NCBI RefSeq assembly: GCF_014279895.1
Contig: NZ_CP047954.1
Location: forward strand, 1,860,001 to 1,924,000
From: Synechococcus sp. M16.1
GTDB lineage: Bacteria; Cyanobacteriota; Cyanobacteriia; PCC-6307; Cyanobiaceae
Direction: 5' to 3'
Length of the DNA: 64,000 bases
The position numbers and the translations under genes are program-made. Below, in pieces: positions 7,999 to 17,625 of the stretch; the stretch's first letter is position 1, and every line of letters starts with the position of its first letter. Under the pieces are notes generated by a model, which saw only the letters and a list, made by a program, of their open reading frames with translations, had not been told where the DNA came from and ran no database searches.

Positions 7999-10322
7999 GG
8001 CAAGCGAAGAGCCAGGGCGTTGAGCACCACCGTGATCGAACTCAGGGCCATCAACAGCGCCGCCAACGGGGGCGACAGCAGCACCCCATGGCTGGGGAGC
8101 AGGGCACCGGCGGCCACCGGGAGAACGATGAGGTTGTAACCAAAGGCCCAGAACAGGTTCTGCCGCACCTTCACCAGGGTGCGGCGCGCCAGGCTGAGGG
8201 CTTCGGGCAGATTGTCGAGCCGATCGCCGAGCAACACCAGACCAGCGGAGTCTTGAGCGATCTGGGTTCCAGTGCCAATGGCAATCCCAAGATCAGCCGC
8301 GGCCAGGGCCGGCGCATCGTTGATGCCGTCGCCCACCATGGCCACCCGCTCCGCCTGCCGCAGCTGCTCGAGGCGCTGCAACTTCTGCTCCGGCAGCATC
8401 TCCCAGCCCAGATCCTTGGCGGCAAAGCCCAGCTGCTGACCAAGGCGCTGCACAGCCGCCTGCCGATCACCACTGAACACCGAGAGCGCCAGACCGTGCG
8501 AGCGCAGGCGTTGCAACGCCGGGGCAACATCCGGGCGCAGCTGATCCTCGATCTGCACCAGGCCCACCAGGACAGCTCCCACAGCCACAGCCACCACCGA
8601 GCCTTCAGCGGTAGAGAGCCAGTCCTGGGCGGTGGAAGCGATCGCAACACCCTGCTCCTCCAACCAGTCGGGCTTGCCAACACGCACCCGAGCCGATGCA
8701 CCGTCCACGTGGCCCGCCAGGCCCAGGCCGGAGACGGTGCGAACGTCTTCGCAATCCAGTAGCGCGAGCTCACGGCGCTGGGCCTCCTGCAGCAGGGCGT
8801 AGGCCAAGGGATGGCGGCTGCTTTGCTCCAGGCTGGCCGCGAGCTGCAACAAATGATCCGGGTCATTCCCGTACACATCGGTCACGAGGGGACGACCCAA
8901 GGTGAGGGTGCCGGTCTTGTCGAAGACCACATGGTCCAAACCGGCGGCTGTTTCGATCACATCACCACCGCGGAACAGCCAGCCGCGCCGTGCTGCCAAG
9001 CCGGTGGCCACCGTGATCACAGTGGGGGTCGCCAGACCCAGGGCACAGGGACAGGCGACCACCAGCACGGCGATTGACAGTTGCAGGGCCAGACCCATCG
9101 GGGTGCTGGCTCCACTGCCCAAGCCGCCGTGATGCATCCCATGGCCATGGTCCACCCCATGGGACATCGCATGGGTCATGGGCATCCCAGGGGCTGACGC
9201 CTGCAGAACCTCAGGCCAGTGTTCAGCGCCGAACAACCACCAGAACAGAAACGTGGCGAGGGCCAGGCCGATCACGCCATAGCAAAAACGGCCTGCCACA
9301 CGATCGGCCAGGCCCTGGATGGGGGCCCGACGGGCCTGGGCATGCTCCACCAGACGAATGATCCGGGCCAGGGCGGTTTCGGCACCGACACGGGTGACCT
9401 TCAAAACCAGGGTTGACTCCAGATTGAGGCTGCCGGAGGACAACTCCGTGCCGGGCTCCGCCTGCAGTGGCAAGGGCTCACCGGTGAGGCTGGACACATC
9501 AATGGCCGAGGCCCCCTCAAGCACCACCCCATCCACCGGAATGCGGTCGCCGGCCAGCAACTGCACGGTTTCACCGGGCCTGAGAGCACCAACGCGCACC
9601 TCACGAATCGCCCCGTCGCTCAACAGCAGGCGCGCCGTGTCCGGCTGGAGCTCAGCCAGTTGCTGCAGGGCCTGACCGGTCCGGAAACGGGCCCGTTCCT
9701 CGAGGAAACGTCCCAGCAGGACGAATCCCAGCAACATCACCGGTTCATTGAAAAAGCAGGGCCAACCCACCTGGGGCCAAACCAAGGCCACCAGGCTGGC
9801 CACATAGGCACTGCTCACCCCCAGGCCCACGAGGGAATCCATGCTGGGGGCCCCTGCGCGAGCAGCCGCAACACCACCCACCAGGATCGGACGGCCCGGC
9901 CCCAGCAGAGCCGCCGTGGCCAACGTGGCGTGGAAAGGCAGGCTGCCGATCAGAGGCAGCGACAAATGCCCTGCCTCGCTGACATGCCCCAGCACCGACA
10001 GCAACAGCAGCACCAGGGCCACCATCAGCTGTCGCCATTGCTGCCACCAGCCCGGCAGCGCCTGCCCGGCAGCCGCCGCTCCGATCGGGGCATCCAGGGA
10101 ACGCTCCTTGGCCGGAAAGCCTCTGTCTGCCAGGGCTTTCAAGACACCCTTTACATCACTCTCACCGGCAGTGAGATCGAGCCAGGCCGAGCGGCTGACC
10201 AGATTCACATCGGCGCGCTGAACACCGGGCTGATCCAGCAGGGTGGTTTCCACAGCGCGGACGCAACCGCCGCATTTCATCCCTTCCACATCCAGGACGA
10301 CGGTCTGAACCGAAGGGCTCAC
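7995..10322 (-). CDS. Copper-transporting P1B-type ATPase (PacS/CtaA-like)
   Basis: The protein is 775 residues. An N-terminal HMA domain carries GMKCGGC (C17, C20). Further on come the actuator TGEP at 280-283, CPC at 424-426, phosphorylation site DKTGT at 468-472 and the hinge [13 protein letters not shown] pair in helix 7 and MxLSS in helix 8 complete the set, and CPC plus YN plus MxxSS is the Cu(I) signature. Between helices 3 and 4, residues 380-400 form a Met/His-rich loop not required by the family. It should move Cu(I) across the plasma or thylakoid membrane; sequence alone does not separate PacS from CtaA. It overlaps tmk by 4 bases and diverges from ycf3. Confidence 0.93.
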   Translation of the reverse strand: MSPSVQTVVLDVEGMKCGGCVRAVETTLLDQPGVQRADVNLVSRSAWLDLTAGESDVKGVLKALADRGFPAKERSLDAPIGAAAAGQALPGWWQQWRQLMVALVLLLLSVLGHVSEAGHLSLPLIGSLPFHATLATAALLGPGRPILVGGVAAARAGAPSMDSLVGLGVSSAYVASLVALVWPQVGWPCFFNEPVMLLGFVLLGRFLEERARFRTGQALQQLAELQPDTARLLLSDGAIREVRVGALRPGETVQLLAGDRIPVDGVVLEGASAIDVSSLTGEPLPLQAEPGTELSSGSLNLESTLVLKVTRVGAETALARIIRLVEHAQARRAPIQGLADRVAGRFCYGVIGLALATFLFWWLFGAEHWPEVLQASAPGMPMTHAMSHGVDHGHGMHHGGLGSGASTPMGLALQLSIAVLVVACPCALGLATPTVITVATGLAARRGWLFRGGDVIETAAGLDHVVFDKTGTLTLGRPLVTDVYGNDPDHLLQLAASLEQSSRHPLAYALLQEAQRRELALLDCEDVRTVSGLGLAGHVDGASARVRVGKPDWLEEQGVAIASTAQDWLSTAEGSVVAVAVGAVLVGLVQIEDQLRPDVAPALQRLRSHGLALSVFSGDRQAAVQRLGQQLGFAAKDLGWEMLPEQKLQRLEQLRQAERVAMVGDGINDAPALAAADLGIAIGTGTQIAQDSAGLVLLGDRLDNLPEALSLARRTLVKVRQNLFWAFGYNLIVLPVAAGALLPSHGVLLSPPLAALLMALSSITVVLNALALRLP

Positions 10323-10407
10323 AGGTGTTTACGCAACAGGGATCTTTACGAGCAGGCTAGGTCGGGCTCCGGTCCCGTCAGGATGGGGGTCCGTCCGCCG
10401 GAGCGCC

Positions 10408-10929
10408 GTGCCCCGCAGCAACCGCAACGACAACTTCATTGACAAGAGCTTCACGGTGATGGCGGACCTGATCGTCAAGCTGTTGCCGATCAATGCCCGC
10501 TCCAAGGAGGCCTACGTCTATTACCGGGATGGCCTCTCCGCCCAGAACGATGGCGACTATGCCGAAGCGCTGGAGAACTACGAGGAGGCCCTGAAGCTTG
10601 AGGAGAACTCCACCGACCGGAGCGAAACCCTCAAGAACATGGCCATCATCTACATGTCCAACGGCGAGGAGGAGCGGGCGATCGAGACCTACCGCAAGGC
10701 ACTCGAGGAAAACCCGAACCAGCCCTCCTGCCTGAAGAACATGGGGCTCATTTACGAGAAGTGGGGCCGCATCGCTGAGGAAGGCGGTGAGCAGGACGCA
10801 GCGGATCGCTGGTTTGACCAGGCCGCTGACGTCTGGACCCAGGCCGTGCGCCTCAATCCCGGCGGTTATCTCGATATCGAGAACTGGCTGAAGTCCACGG
10901 GCCGCAGCAACGTGGACGTTTACTTCTGA
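10408..10929 (+). CDS. ycf3: Photosystem I assembly protein Ycf3
   Basis: GTG at 10408 gives 173 residues, the standard Ycf3 length. The sequence begins [20 protein letters not shown] and contains three TPR repeats (about 35-68, 72-105, 120-153), with [20 protein letters not shown] and [20 protein letters not shown]. Ycf3 is a peripheral thylakoid chaperone for assembly of PsaA/PsaB into PSI. It converges on radA, with one base between the stops. Confidence 0.97.
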   Translation: MPRSNRNDNFIDKSFTVMADLIVKLLPINARSKEAYVYYRDGLSAQNDGDYAEALENYEEALKLEENSTDRSETLKNMAIIYMSNGEEERAIETYRKALEENPNQPSCLKNMGLIYEKWGRIAEEGGEQDAADRWFDQAADVWTQAVRLNPGGYLDIENWLKSTGRSNVDVYF

Positions 10930-10930
10930 A

Positions 10931-12328
10931 TCAGTCCTGGTCGGGCTGCACGGCATCACCGAGCGCCAGCACTAGGGCCTCGGTGACGCTGTCGGCCTCC
11001 AGAAGAGCGAGATCCAAACCCGAAGCCAGATCGCCCAGGCCACTGCCCCGGGGGACGACGGCCCGCTGGAAGCCCAGCCGGGCCGCTTCCTGCAGCCGAA
11101 GCTCCAGCTGACCCACAGGGCGCAACTGCCCCCCCAAACCAAGCTCGCCGATCAACACCGTGCCCGCAGGCAGGGTGAGATCCCTGAAGCTGGCCACCAC
11201 CGCTGCAGCGACCCCCAGATCCGCTGCCGGCTCCTCCACCTCCAGGCCACCGGCCACGGCCAGATAGCAGTCGAAGCGGGAGAGCGGCAGTCCCATGTGC
11301 TTCTCCAGCACCGCGAGGATCTGGTGCAGACGGTTGGTGCCGATCCCTGTCGCCGTGCGTCGCGGACTGGCATAGCTGGTGACGTTCACCAAGGCCTGCA
11401 GATCCACCACCAACGAGCGCGTGCCCTCACAGGCCACGATCGTGGCGACACCGGAGGCGCGGGCATCGCTGAGGAACAGCTCACTGGGGTTGCCCACCTC
11501 GGCCAGGCCACCGCTTTGCATCTCAAACAAACCCAACTCATGGGTGGCACCGAAGCGGTTCTTGACGGCCCGCAACAGGCGATGACTGGCGAAGCGGTCT
11601 CCCTCGAAGGTGAGCACCGCATCCACGAGGTGTTCCAACACCTTCGGGCCGGCCAACATGCCTTCTTTGGTGACGTGGCCCACCAACAACAACGAGATGT
11701 TCTGGCGTTTCGCCAGCCGTTGCAGGGCAGCCGCACATTCACGCACCTGACCGACGGACCCCGGCGCACTCGTGAGGTTGGCGTCATGCAATGCCTGAAT
11801 GCTGTCGATGATCGCCACCGCGGGGCGCAGCGCCTCCAGCTCCTCCAGCACCAGTTCCAGATCGGTTTCGGCCAGCAACTGCAGCTCCGATGCCCCCCCG
11901 GCAAGCCGCTGCCAGCGCAGCTTCACCTGCTGCGCTGATTCCTCAGCACTCACATAGAGCACGGATGCACCGGCCGCCATGGCCGAGGCGCTCTGCAGCA
12001 GCAATGTGCTCTTGCCGATGCCCGGATCACCTCCCACCAGCACCAGCGAACCGGGAACCAGGCCACCACCCAGAACGCGGTCAAATTCCGCCGACCCTGT
12101 CGCCAGCCGCTGCAGCGGCTGATCCTCCAGCGAGGCCATGGCCGTGGAGCGTCGCGGGGCAGCGGCCTGCTCCGGATCCGGAGCACTGCGGCGGCGACGG
12201 CCATCGTCGGCGGGCTGGGATTGCTCCACCAGCGAATTCCAGCTGCCGCACTCCGGGCAACGGCCGAAAAACTGTCGGGCACGGGCTCCACAGACCTGAC
12301 AGATGAAAACAGCGGTGGATTTGGGCAC
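10931..12328 (-). CDS. radA: DNA repair protein RadA/Sms
   Basis: The protein is 465 residues. An N-terminal zinc finger uses C10, C13, C24 and C27. A RecA-like ATPase follows, with Walker A GGDPGIGKSTLLLQ and the RadA-specific KNRFG motif. The C-terminus is Lon-like, with DCYLAVAGGLEVEEPAADLGVAAAV. RadA promotes branch migration of recombination intermediates. Its start diverges from rpaB, with 90 bases between the coding regions. Confidence 0.95.
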   Translation of the reverse strand: MPKSTAVFICQVCGARARQFFGRCPECGSWNSLVEQSQPADDGRRRRSAPDPEQAAAPRRSTAMASLEDQPLQRLATGSAEFDRVLGGGLVPGSLVLVGGDPGIGKSTLLLQSASAMAAGASVLYVSAEESAQQVKLRWQRLAGGASELQLLAETDLELVLEELEALRPAVAIIDSIQALHDANLTSAPGSVGQVRECAAALQRLAKRQNISLLLVGHVTKEGMLAGPKVLEHLVDAVLTFEGDRFASHRLLRAVKNRFGATHELGLFEMQSGGLAEVGNPSELFLSDARASGVATIVACEGTRSLVVDLQALVNVTSYASPRRTATGIGTNRLHQILAVLEKHMGLPLSRFDCYLAVAGGLEVEEPAADLGVAAAVVASFRDLTLPAGTVLIGELGLGGQLRPVGQLELRLQEAARLGFQRAVVPRGSGLGDLASGLDLALLEADSVTEALVLALGDAVQPDQD

Positions 12329-12418
12329 TGCGAACTGTGAAGAAAGTTGCCGTTGAATGAACAGACCGGGGGGCTGCCCTTTTATTTGTGGCGAGAAGTG
12401 ACTAACGCCTCAGCGCCC

Positions 12419-13165
12419 ATGACGGCCACGGCTCCCACCAAGGAAACGATCCTCGTGGTCGACGACGAGGCATCAATCCGACGGATCCTGGAAACCCGTC
12501 TATCCATGATCGGATACAACGTCGTAACCGCCTGCGACGGCACCGAAGCCCTGGAATTGTTCCCCACCTGCACGCCCGACCTGGTGGTGCTGGACGTGAT
12601 GATGCCAAAGCTGGACGGCTATGGCGTCTGCCAGGAGCTGCGCAAGGAATCCGACGTTCCCATCGTGATGCTGACGGCCCTCGGCGACGTGGCTGACCGG
12701 ATCACCGGGCTTGAGCTCGGCGCCGATGACTATGTGGTGAAGCCTTTCAGCCCGAAGGAGCTGGAAGCCCGCATCCGCTGCGTGCTGCGCCGGGTCGAGA
12801 AGGAGCAGGTGGCGGGCATACCCAACTCCGGCGTCATCCAGGTCAGCGACCTGCGCATCGATACCAACAAACGCCAGGTGTTCCGCGGCGATGAACGCAT
12901 CCGCCTAACGGGGATGGAGTTCAGCCTGTTGGAACTGCTGGTGAGCCGTTCCGGCGAGCCGTTCAACCGCGGCGAAATCCTCAAAGAGGTGTGGGGCTAC
13001 ACCCCGGAGCGCCATGTGGACACCCGGGTGGTTGATGTTCATATCTCCCGTCTGCGCTCCAAATTGGAGGATGATCCTGCCAATCCCGAGTTGATCCTCA
13101 CAGCTCGGGGCACCGGCTACCTGTTCCAGCGCATCGTCGATTCCGTTGCCTCCGAAGGACCCTGA
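12419..13165 (+). CDS. rpaB: Response regulator RpaB (Ycf27, OmpR type)
   Basis: ATG at 12419 gives 248 residues starting MTATAPTKETILVVDDE; the open frame reaches back to 12347, but that part does not resemble the family. The receiver domain has D15/D16, phospho-acceptor D59 in VVLDVMMPKLDGYG and K108 in VKPF. The effector domain has LTGMEFSLLELLVSRSGEPF and VWGYTPERHVDTRVVDVHISRLRSKLEDDP. These segments identify RpaB, which binds HLR1 sites and controls high-light and photosystem genes in partnership with the NblS kinase. The next gene, plsX, begins inside its last 20 bases, so rpaB heads a lipid-synthesis transcript. Confidence 0.93.
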   Translation: MTATAPTKETILVVDDEASIRRILETRLSMIGYNVVTACDGTEALELFPTCTPDLVVLDVMMPKLDGYGVCQELRKESDVPIVMLTALGDVADRITGLELGADDYVVKPFSPKELEARIRCVLRRVEKEQVAGIPNSGVIQVSDLRIDTNKRQVFRGDERIRLTGMEFSLLELLVSRSGEPFNRGEILKEVWGYTPERHVDTRVVDVHISRLRSKLEDDPANPELILTARGTGYLFQRIVDSVASEGP

Positions 13166-14465
13166 TCCCACCCCGGCCCCTCAGCCGCGGCATAAAACAA
13201 ACCGTCCTCGGGCGATCCGTCGCCTGGTGATTTGGTATCGGCGCAATGCCGCCGTCACAACCATCGTTGATGGCGCTGCCAGCTCAGCAACGGCCGCGGG
13301 TTCGATGGCCGGCAACGTGGCCGAAACCGTTGTCTCCGGAGCAGGCACGGTGGCCAGCAGCGTGCTCCAACCGCTGGGGTTTGATCCCCTGCGCTGGCTG
13401 CAGGGGGGCACCGATGCCGATGAGATCGACGATGCAGAGCGCCTCTGGGTGGCCGTCGATGGCATGGGCGGTGACCATGCGCCGGGGCCGATCCTGGAGG
13501 GATGCCTGGACGCCATTGACCGGCTGCCGCTGAAGATCCGCTTCGTGGGGGAGATCGACCGGGTGATGGCTGCCGCCACCAGCCTTGGGCTACGCGAAGC
13601 CTTGGAAAGTGCGCGTGCGGCAGGACATCTGGACCTGGTGGCCAGTGGGCCCTCCATCGGCATGGATGACGAAGCCACGGCGGTGCGGCGCAAACGGGAC
13701 GCCAGCATCAATGTGGCCATGGACCTCGTGAAGAAAGGCGAGGCCGAGGCGGTGTACTCCGCCGGCAATTCCGGGGCGGTGATGGCCTCGGCGATTTTTC
13801 GGCTGGGACGGCTGAAGGGCATCGACCGCCCCGCCATCGGCGCCCTGTTCCCCACCAAGGATCCAGGCAAGCCGGTGTTGGTGCTCGATGTGGGCGCCAA
13901 CATGGACTGCAAGCCCACCTACTTGCACCAGTTCGCCCTGCTGGGGAACATCTACAGCCGGGATGTGCTGCAGGTGAAACGGCCACGCATCGGCCTGCTG
14001 AACATTGGCGAGGAGGAGTGCAAGGGGAACGATCTCTCGTTGAAGACCCACGAATTGCTGCGGGACGAATCCAGGCTCCACTTCGCCGGCAACTGCGAAG
14101 GCCGGGATGTGCTTTCGGGCGACTTCGATGTGGTGGTCTGCGATGGATTCACCGGCAATGTGCTGCTGAAGTTCTTGGAGTCCGTCGGCAGTGTTCTGCT
14201 GGGGGTGCTGCGGGCGGAGCTGCCCCGAGGGCGTCGCGGCAAGGTGGGATCAGCGTTTCTGCGCAGCAACCTGAAGCGCATCAAGAAGCGGCTCGACCAT
14301 GCCGAACACGGTGGTGCCCTGCTTCTGGGCGTGAACGGCATTTCCGTGATCGGCCACGGCAGCAGCAAAGCCCTCTCGGTGGTCAGTGCCCTGCGCATTG
14401 CCCACTCCGCAGCCAGCCATGGGGTGATGGAGGATCTCGCCACGCTGCAACAGGGTTGTGATTGA
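13146..14465 (+). CDS. plsX: Phosphate acyltransferase PlsX with N-terminal extension
   Basis: The catalytic part starts at about residue 101 (LWVAVDGMGGDHAP) and runs through SAGNSGAVMASAIFRLGRLKGI, LDVGANMDCKP, IGLLNIGEEECKGN and CDGFTGNVLLKF to about 435, matching PlsX. It converts acyl-ACP to acyl phosphate for phospholipid synthesis. The open frame adds about 100 residues upstream of the usual start: a basic, Pro-rich stretch and an Ala/Gly/Val-rich stretch. TTG at 13146 overlaps rpaB by 20 bases. ATG at 13305 (MAGNVAET) would give 386 residues and is a reasonable alternative. Neighbours fabH, fabD and plsC fit the pathway. Confidence 0.92.
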   Translation: MPPKDPDPTPAPQPRHKTNRPRAIRRLVIWYRRNAAVTTIVDGAASSATAAGSMAGNVAETVVSGAGTVASSVLQPLGFDPLRWLQGGTDADEIDDAERLWVAVDGMGGDHAPGPILEGCLDAIDRLPLKIRFVGEIDRVMAAATSLGLREALESARAAGHLDLVASGPSIGMDDEATAVRRKRDASINVAMDLVKKGEAEAVYSAGNSGAVMASAIFRLGRLKGIDRPAIGALFPTKDPGKPVLVLDVGANMDCKPTYLHQFALLGNIYSRDVLQVKRPRIGLLNIGEEECKGNDLSLKTHELLRDESRLHFAGNCEGRDVLSGDFDVVVCDGFTGNVLLKFLESVGSVLLGVLRAELPRGRRGKVGSAFLRSNLKRIKKRLDHAEHGGALLLGVNGISVIGHGSSKALSVVSALRIAHSAASHGVMEDLATLQQGCD

Positions 14466-14492
14466 CTGACGCGACGTCAATCAACCTCCGTC

Positions 14493-15512
14493 TTGGTCGA
14501 GCCGCTCAGCACAACCAGGGGGGTGTTGTTCCGAGGGTCTGGCAGCGCGACGCCCAGCCGCTCGATCAGCAACGCAGAGCTGGGCCAGCGGGTTGAGACG
14601 AGTGACGAATGGATCCGCAGTCGCACAGGCATTGCCGCGCGACGGGTGGTCAACAGCGACGAATCCCTGGCGGAACTGAGCGGGTTGGCGGCGGAACGCG
14701 CCTTAGAGATGGCCGGTTGGTCGGCCGACAGCCTCGATCTCATCCTGTTGGCCACCTCCACCCCAGACGACCTGTTCGGTTCGGCCCCACGGCTGCAGGC
14801 GCGCCTCGGCGCCACCCATGCCGCGGCCTTTGATCTCACCGCTGCCTGCAGCGGCTTTCTCTTCGCCGTTGTGACCGCCGCCCAGTATCTGCGCAGCGGG
14901 GCGATGCGCCGCATCCTCGTGGTGGGAGCCGATCAACTCAGCCGCTGGGTGAACTGGGACGATCGCCGCTCCTGCGTTCTCTTCGGTGACGCGGCCGGTG
15001 CCGTGGTGCTGGAGGCCTCAGAGAACGGCCAGGACGATCTCGACGGATTTCTGTTGCGCTCCGATGGCAGCCGCGGCGAAGTGCTCCAGCTGCCCCAGGT
15101 GAACCAGCGCCAGCCCCTGGTGGGGGACGCCAGCCATCAATGCGGCGGCTTCAGCCCCATCCAGATGAACGGTCAGGAGGTCTACAAATTCGCGGTGCGC
15201 GAGGTGCCGGCGATTCTCGAGAAGCTGCTTGCACAGGGTGGTGTCGCCGCAGATTGCCTGGATTGGCTGCTGCTGCATCAAGCCAACCAGCGCATCCTTG
15301 ATGCCGTGGCGGATCGCTTCTCGGTGCCCTCCGAAAAAGTGCTCAGCAACCTGGCCCACTACGGCAACACCTCGGCGGCCACCATTCCCCTGATGCTGGA
15401 TGAAGCCGTGCGGGATGGCCGCATCCAACCCGGCCACCGCATCGCCAGCAGTGGATTCGGAGCGGGTTTGAGCTGGGGTGCAGCCCTCTTCCGCTGGAGC
15501 GGGCCCGCCTAA
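14493..15512 (+). CDS. fabH: 3-oxoacyl-ACP synthase III
   Basis: TTG at 14493 gives 339 residues. The catalytic triad is visible: Cys119 in LTAACSGFLFA, His in LLLHQANQRI and Asn in HYGNTSAATIP. TSDEWIRSRTGI near the N-terminus is typical of FabH. It condenses acetyl-CoA with malonyl-ACP to start fatty-acid elongation. It lies 27 bases after plsX and 28 bases before fabD. Confidence 0.96.
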   Translation: MVEPLSTTRGVLFRGSGSATPSRSISNAELGQRVETSDEWIRSRTGIAARRVVNSDESLAELSGLAAERALEMAGWSADSLDLILLATSTPDDLFGSAPRLQARLGATHAAAFDLTAACSGFLFAVVTAAQYLRSGAMRRILVVGADQLSRWVNWDDRRSCVLFGDAAGAVVLEASENGQDDLDGFLLRSDGSRGEVLQLPQVNQRQPLVGDASHQCGGFSPIQMNGQEVYKFAVREVPAILEKLLAQGGVAADCLDWLLLHQANQRILDAVADRFSVPSEKVLSNLAHYGNTSAATIPLMLDEAVRDGRIQPGHRIASSGFGAGLSWGAALFRWSGPA

Positions 15513-15540
15513 TCTCCGGCACGGTCTGCAGAACACAGCA

Positions 15541-16437
15541 ATGGCGATCGCCTGGGTCTTTCCCGGTCAGGGCTCTCAAAAAGTGGGCATGGCGGAAGCG
15601 CTGCTCAGCATCGAAGGCAGCCGCGAGCGTTTCGCCATGGCCTCCGAGCTGCTGGGGCGTGATCTGCTGGCGATCTGCCAAGGGGAAAGCGGCGGTGGTG
15701 ATGGCCTGGATGACCTCAACGACACCCGCAACACCCAGCCCGCCCTGTTTGTGATCGAATCGGTGCTGGCCGACAACCTTCAGCAGCAGGGCCGCGAGCC
15801 TGCGCTGGTGGCCGGCCACAGCCTGGGCGAGCTGGTTGCTCTGTACAGCGCAGGGGTATTTGGGCTGGAGACCGGTCTGCAGCTGATGAAAACCCGCTCA
15901 GAACTGATGGCGAACGCCGGGGGCGGCGCCATGACGGCCGTGATCGGCTTCGATCGCGCTCAGCTGGACGATCTGGTGGCCGCCACGGACGGCGTCAGCA
16001 TCGCCAACGACAACAGCGATGCGCAGGTGGTGATCTCTGGCTCTCCAGAGGCCGTGGAAAGCGTGAGTGGAGCCCTGAAATGCAAACGCGCCATCCCCCT
16101 GGCCGTCTCCGGAGCCTTCCACTCCCCGTTCATGGCGGAGGCGGCTGAACGCTTCGCCGCCGAGCTGGACAACGTGCCCTTCCTGGATGCCCGCGTTCCA
16201 GTACTCAGCAACAGCGCCGCCAGCGCCAGCACCAGTGCGGACGAGCTCAAACAGCGCCTGAAGCAGCAGATGACCACCGGTGTGCGCTGGCGCGAAACCA
16301 TGGCAGCGATGACCGACAGCGGTGTGAACACCCTGGTGGAAATCGGTCCGGGCAACGTGCTCAGCGGCCTGGCCAAACGCAGCATGAGCGGGGTCACCAC
16401 CGCCCAGATCTCCGGGGCTGGAGACCTCGGACAGTGA
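15541..16437 (+). CDS. fabD: Malonyl-CoA:ACP transacylase
   Basis: ATG at 15541 gives 298 residues beginning MAIAWVFPGQGSQKVGM, the expected N-terminus; the upstream extension of the frame re-reads fabH. The nucleophile is Ser94 in GHSLGE, and the His of SGAFHSPFM follows later. It loads malonyl groups on ACP for FabH and the elongation enzymes. Its stop overlaps the plsC start as GTGA. Confidence 0.96.
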   Translation: MAIAWVFPGQGSQKVGMAEALLSIEGSRERFAMASELLGRDLLAICQGESGGGDGLDDLNDTRNTQPALFVIESVLADNLQQQGREPALVAGHSLGELVALYSAGVFGLETGLQLMKTRSELMANAGGGAMTAVIGFDRAQLDDLVAATDGVSIANDNSDAQVVISGSPEAVESVSGALKCKRAIPLAVSGAFHSPFMAEAAERFAAELDNVPFLDARVPVLSNSAASASTSADELKQRLKQQMTTGVRWRETMAAMTDSGVNTLVEIGPGNVLSGLAKRSMSGVTTAQISGAGDLGQ

Positions 16438-17087
16438 GTCAATCCAGCCTCGTCCGCACCCCCAAGCCGAGCCTCACCTACCGGCTGGTCAGCAGCCTGC
16501 TGGTGTTCCCGGTCTTCCGCTTGCTGTTCCGCGGATCGACCTCCGGCAACAACCGAGTGCCCATGCAAGGCCCCCTTGTGGTGGTGGCTAACCATGGTTC
16601 GCACCTGGACCCGCCCTTGCTGGGCCATGCCCTGGGACGCCCCGTGGCCTTCATGGCCAAGGCAGAACTGTTCAGCATCCCGTTGCTGGGGCGCTTGATC
16701 CGGGCCTGTGGTGCTTATCCCGTGCGGCGAGGTGCCAGCGATCGCGAAGCGATCCGCACCGCCACCGCTCGACTTGAAGAAGGCTGGGCAACGGGGGTGT
16801 TTCTGGACGGCACCCGACAGAACGACGGCCGGATCAACAACCCACTCCCCGGAGCGGCCCTGCTTGCGGCTCGCACGGGAGCCCCGCTGCTGCCGGTGGC
16901 CATCTGCAACAGCCACCGCGCCTTGGGCAGCGGGCGCAGCTGGCCGCGCCTTGTGCCGATTCAGCTGCGCATCGGCGACCCCATTCCAGCCCCGGCCAGT
17001 CGCCGCAGGCCTGATCTGGATGCCACCACCGCTCTGCTGCAGGAACGCATCAACGCTCTGCTGGATCAGGGTCCGCAGCATCCCTGA
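16434..17087 (+). CDS. plsC: 1-acylglycerol-3-phosphate acyltransferase family protein
   Basis: The GTG start overlaps the fabD stop, giving 217 residues. The acyltransferase HX4D motif is NHGSHLD (H54 and D59), and an AKAELFSIPLLGRLIRACGAYPVRR segment matches family block II. Block III reads FLDGTR (123-128) where the usual form is FPEGTR. It probably adds the second acyl chain to lysophosphatidic acid, the step after PlsX/PlsY. The last 38 bases overlap the convergent DUF218 gene. Confidence 0.88.
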   Translation: MSQSSLVRTPKPSLTYRLVSSLLVFPVFRLLFRGSTSGNNRVPMQGPLVVVANHGSHLDPPLLGHALGRPVAFMAKAELFSIPLLGRLIRACGAYPVRRGASDREAIRTATARLEEGWATGVFLDGTRQNDGRINNPLPGAALLAARTGAPLLPVAICNSHRALGSGRSWPRLVPIQLRIGDPIPAPASRRRPDLDATTALLQERINALLDQGPQHP

Positions 17088-17625
17088 GGTCGCGACCGGT
17101 CATCACCCACGCCACCGCACGAAGCCAATCACTCCATTGCTTGAGGCGTCCCTCCTGGGTGCAGTCCTCGCGGCAGGCCACGGGAACGCCGGTGAGCTGA
17201 ATTCCGCGGCTGCCGGCCACCACCTGGCCCACCGCCATGGAACGGGGCAGGTGGTCTTCGCTGGTCACCAGCAGCACGTGGCGAACACCATCCGCCTGCA
17301 GCTCATCCACCACAGACGTGAAATTGCTGAGGGTGTCACGGGCCCGGTAATCCAGGGTGACGCGGTCGGGATTGAAGCGCTCCTCACTGAGCATCCATTC
17401 GGCGTACTCACGGTTGCTGCCGCCGCTCACCAGCAGGGGTAGATCGAGCTGACGCGCCAACCGGGCACCCATTCGTTCCCGGTCCACATCTCCCCCGAGC
17501 ACCAGCACCAGCTGGGGCGGGCTGCGATCCAAGAGAGCCCGCCGATAGGGCGACAGCGGGCCGGGCCCCAACAACCAGGCCATCAAACCAGCTCCCAGCA
17601 GCAGCCCTGTACGCACGCCCGCCAT
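17050..17625 (-). CDS. DUF218/YdcF family protein
   Basis: The protein is 191 residues, with one N-terminal hydrophobic helix (about 6-20). A DUF218 domain follows: LVLVLGGDVDRERMGARLA, LLVSGGSN, RDTLSNFTSVVDEL and HVLLVTSEDHLPRSMAVGQVV. The family (YdcF, SanA) is linked to envelope functions but lacks a settled reaction. It is anchored in the membrane by the helix. Its start touches the stop of tsaB, so it is probably co-transcribed with ycf34 and tsaB. Confidence 0.8.
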   Translation of the reverse strand: MAGVRTGLLLGAGLMAWLLGPGPLSPYRRALLDRSPPQLVLVLGGDVDRERMGARLARQLDLPLLVSGGSNREYAEWMLSEERFNPDRVTLDYRARDTLSNFTSVVDELQADGVRHVLLVTSEDHLPRSMAVGQVVAGSRGIQLTGVPVACREDCTQEGRLKQWSDWLRAVAWVMTGRDLRDAADPDPAER

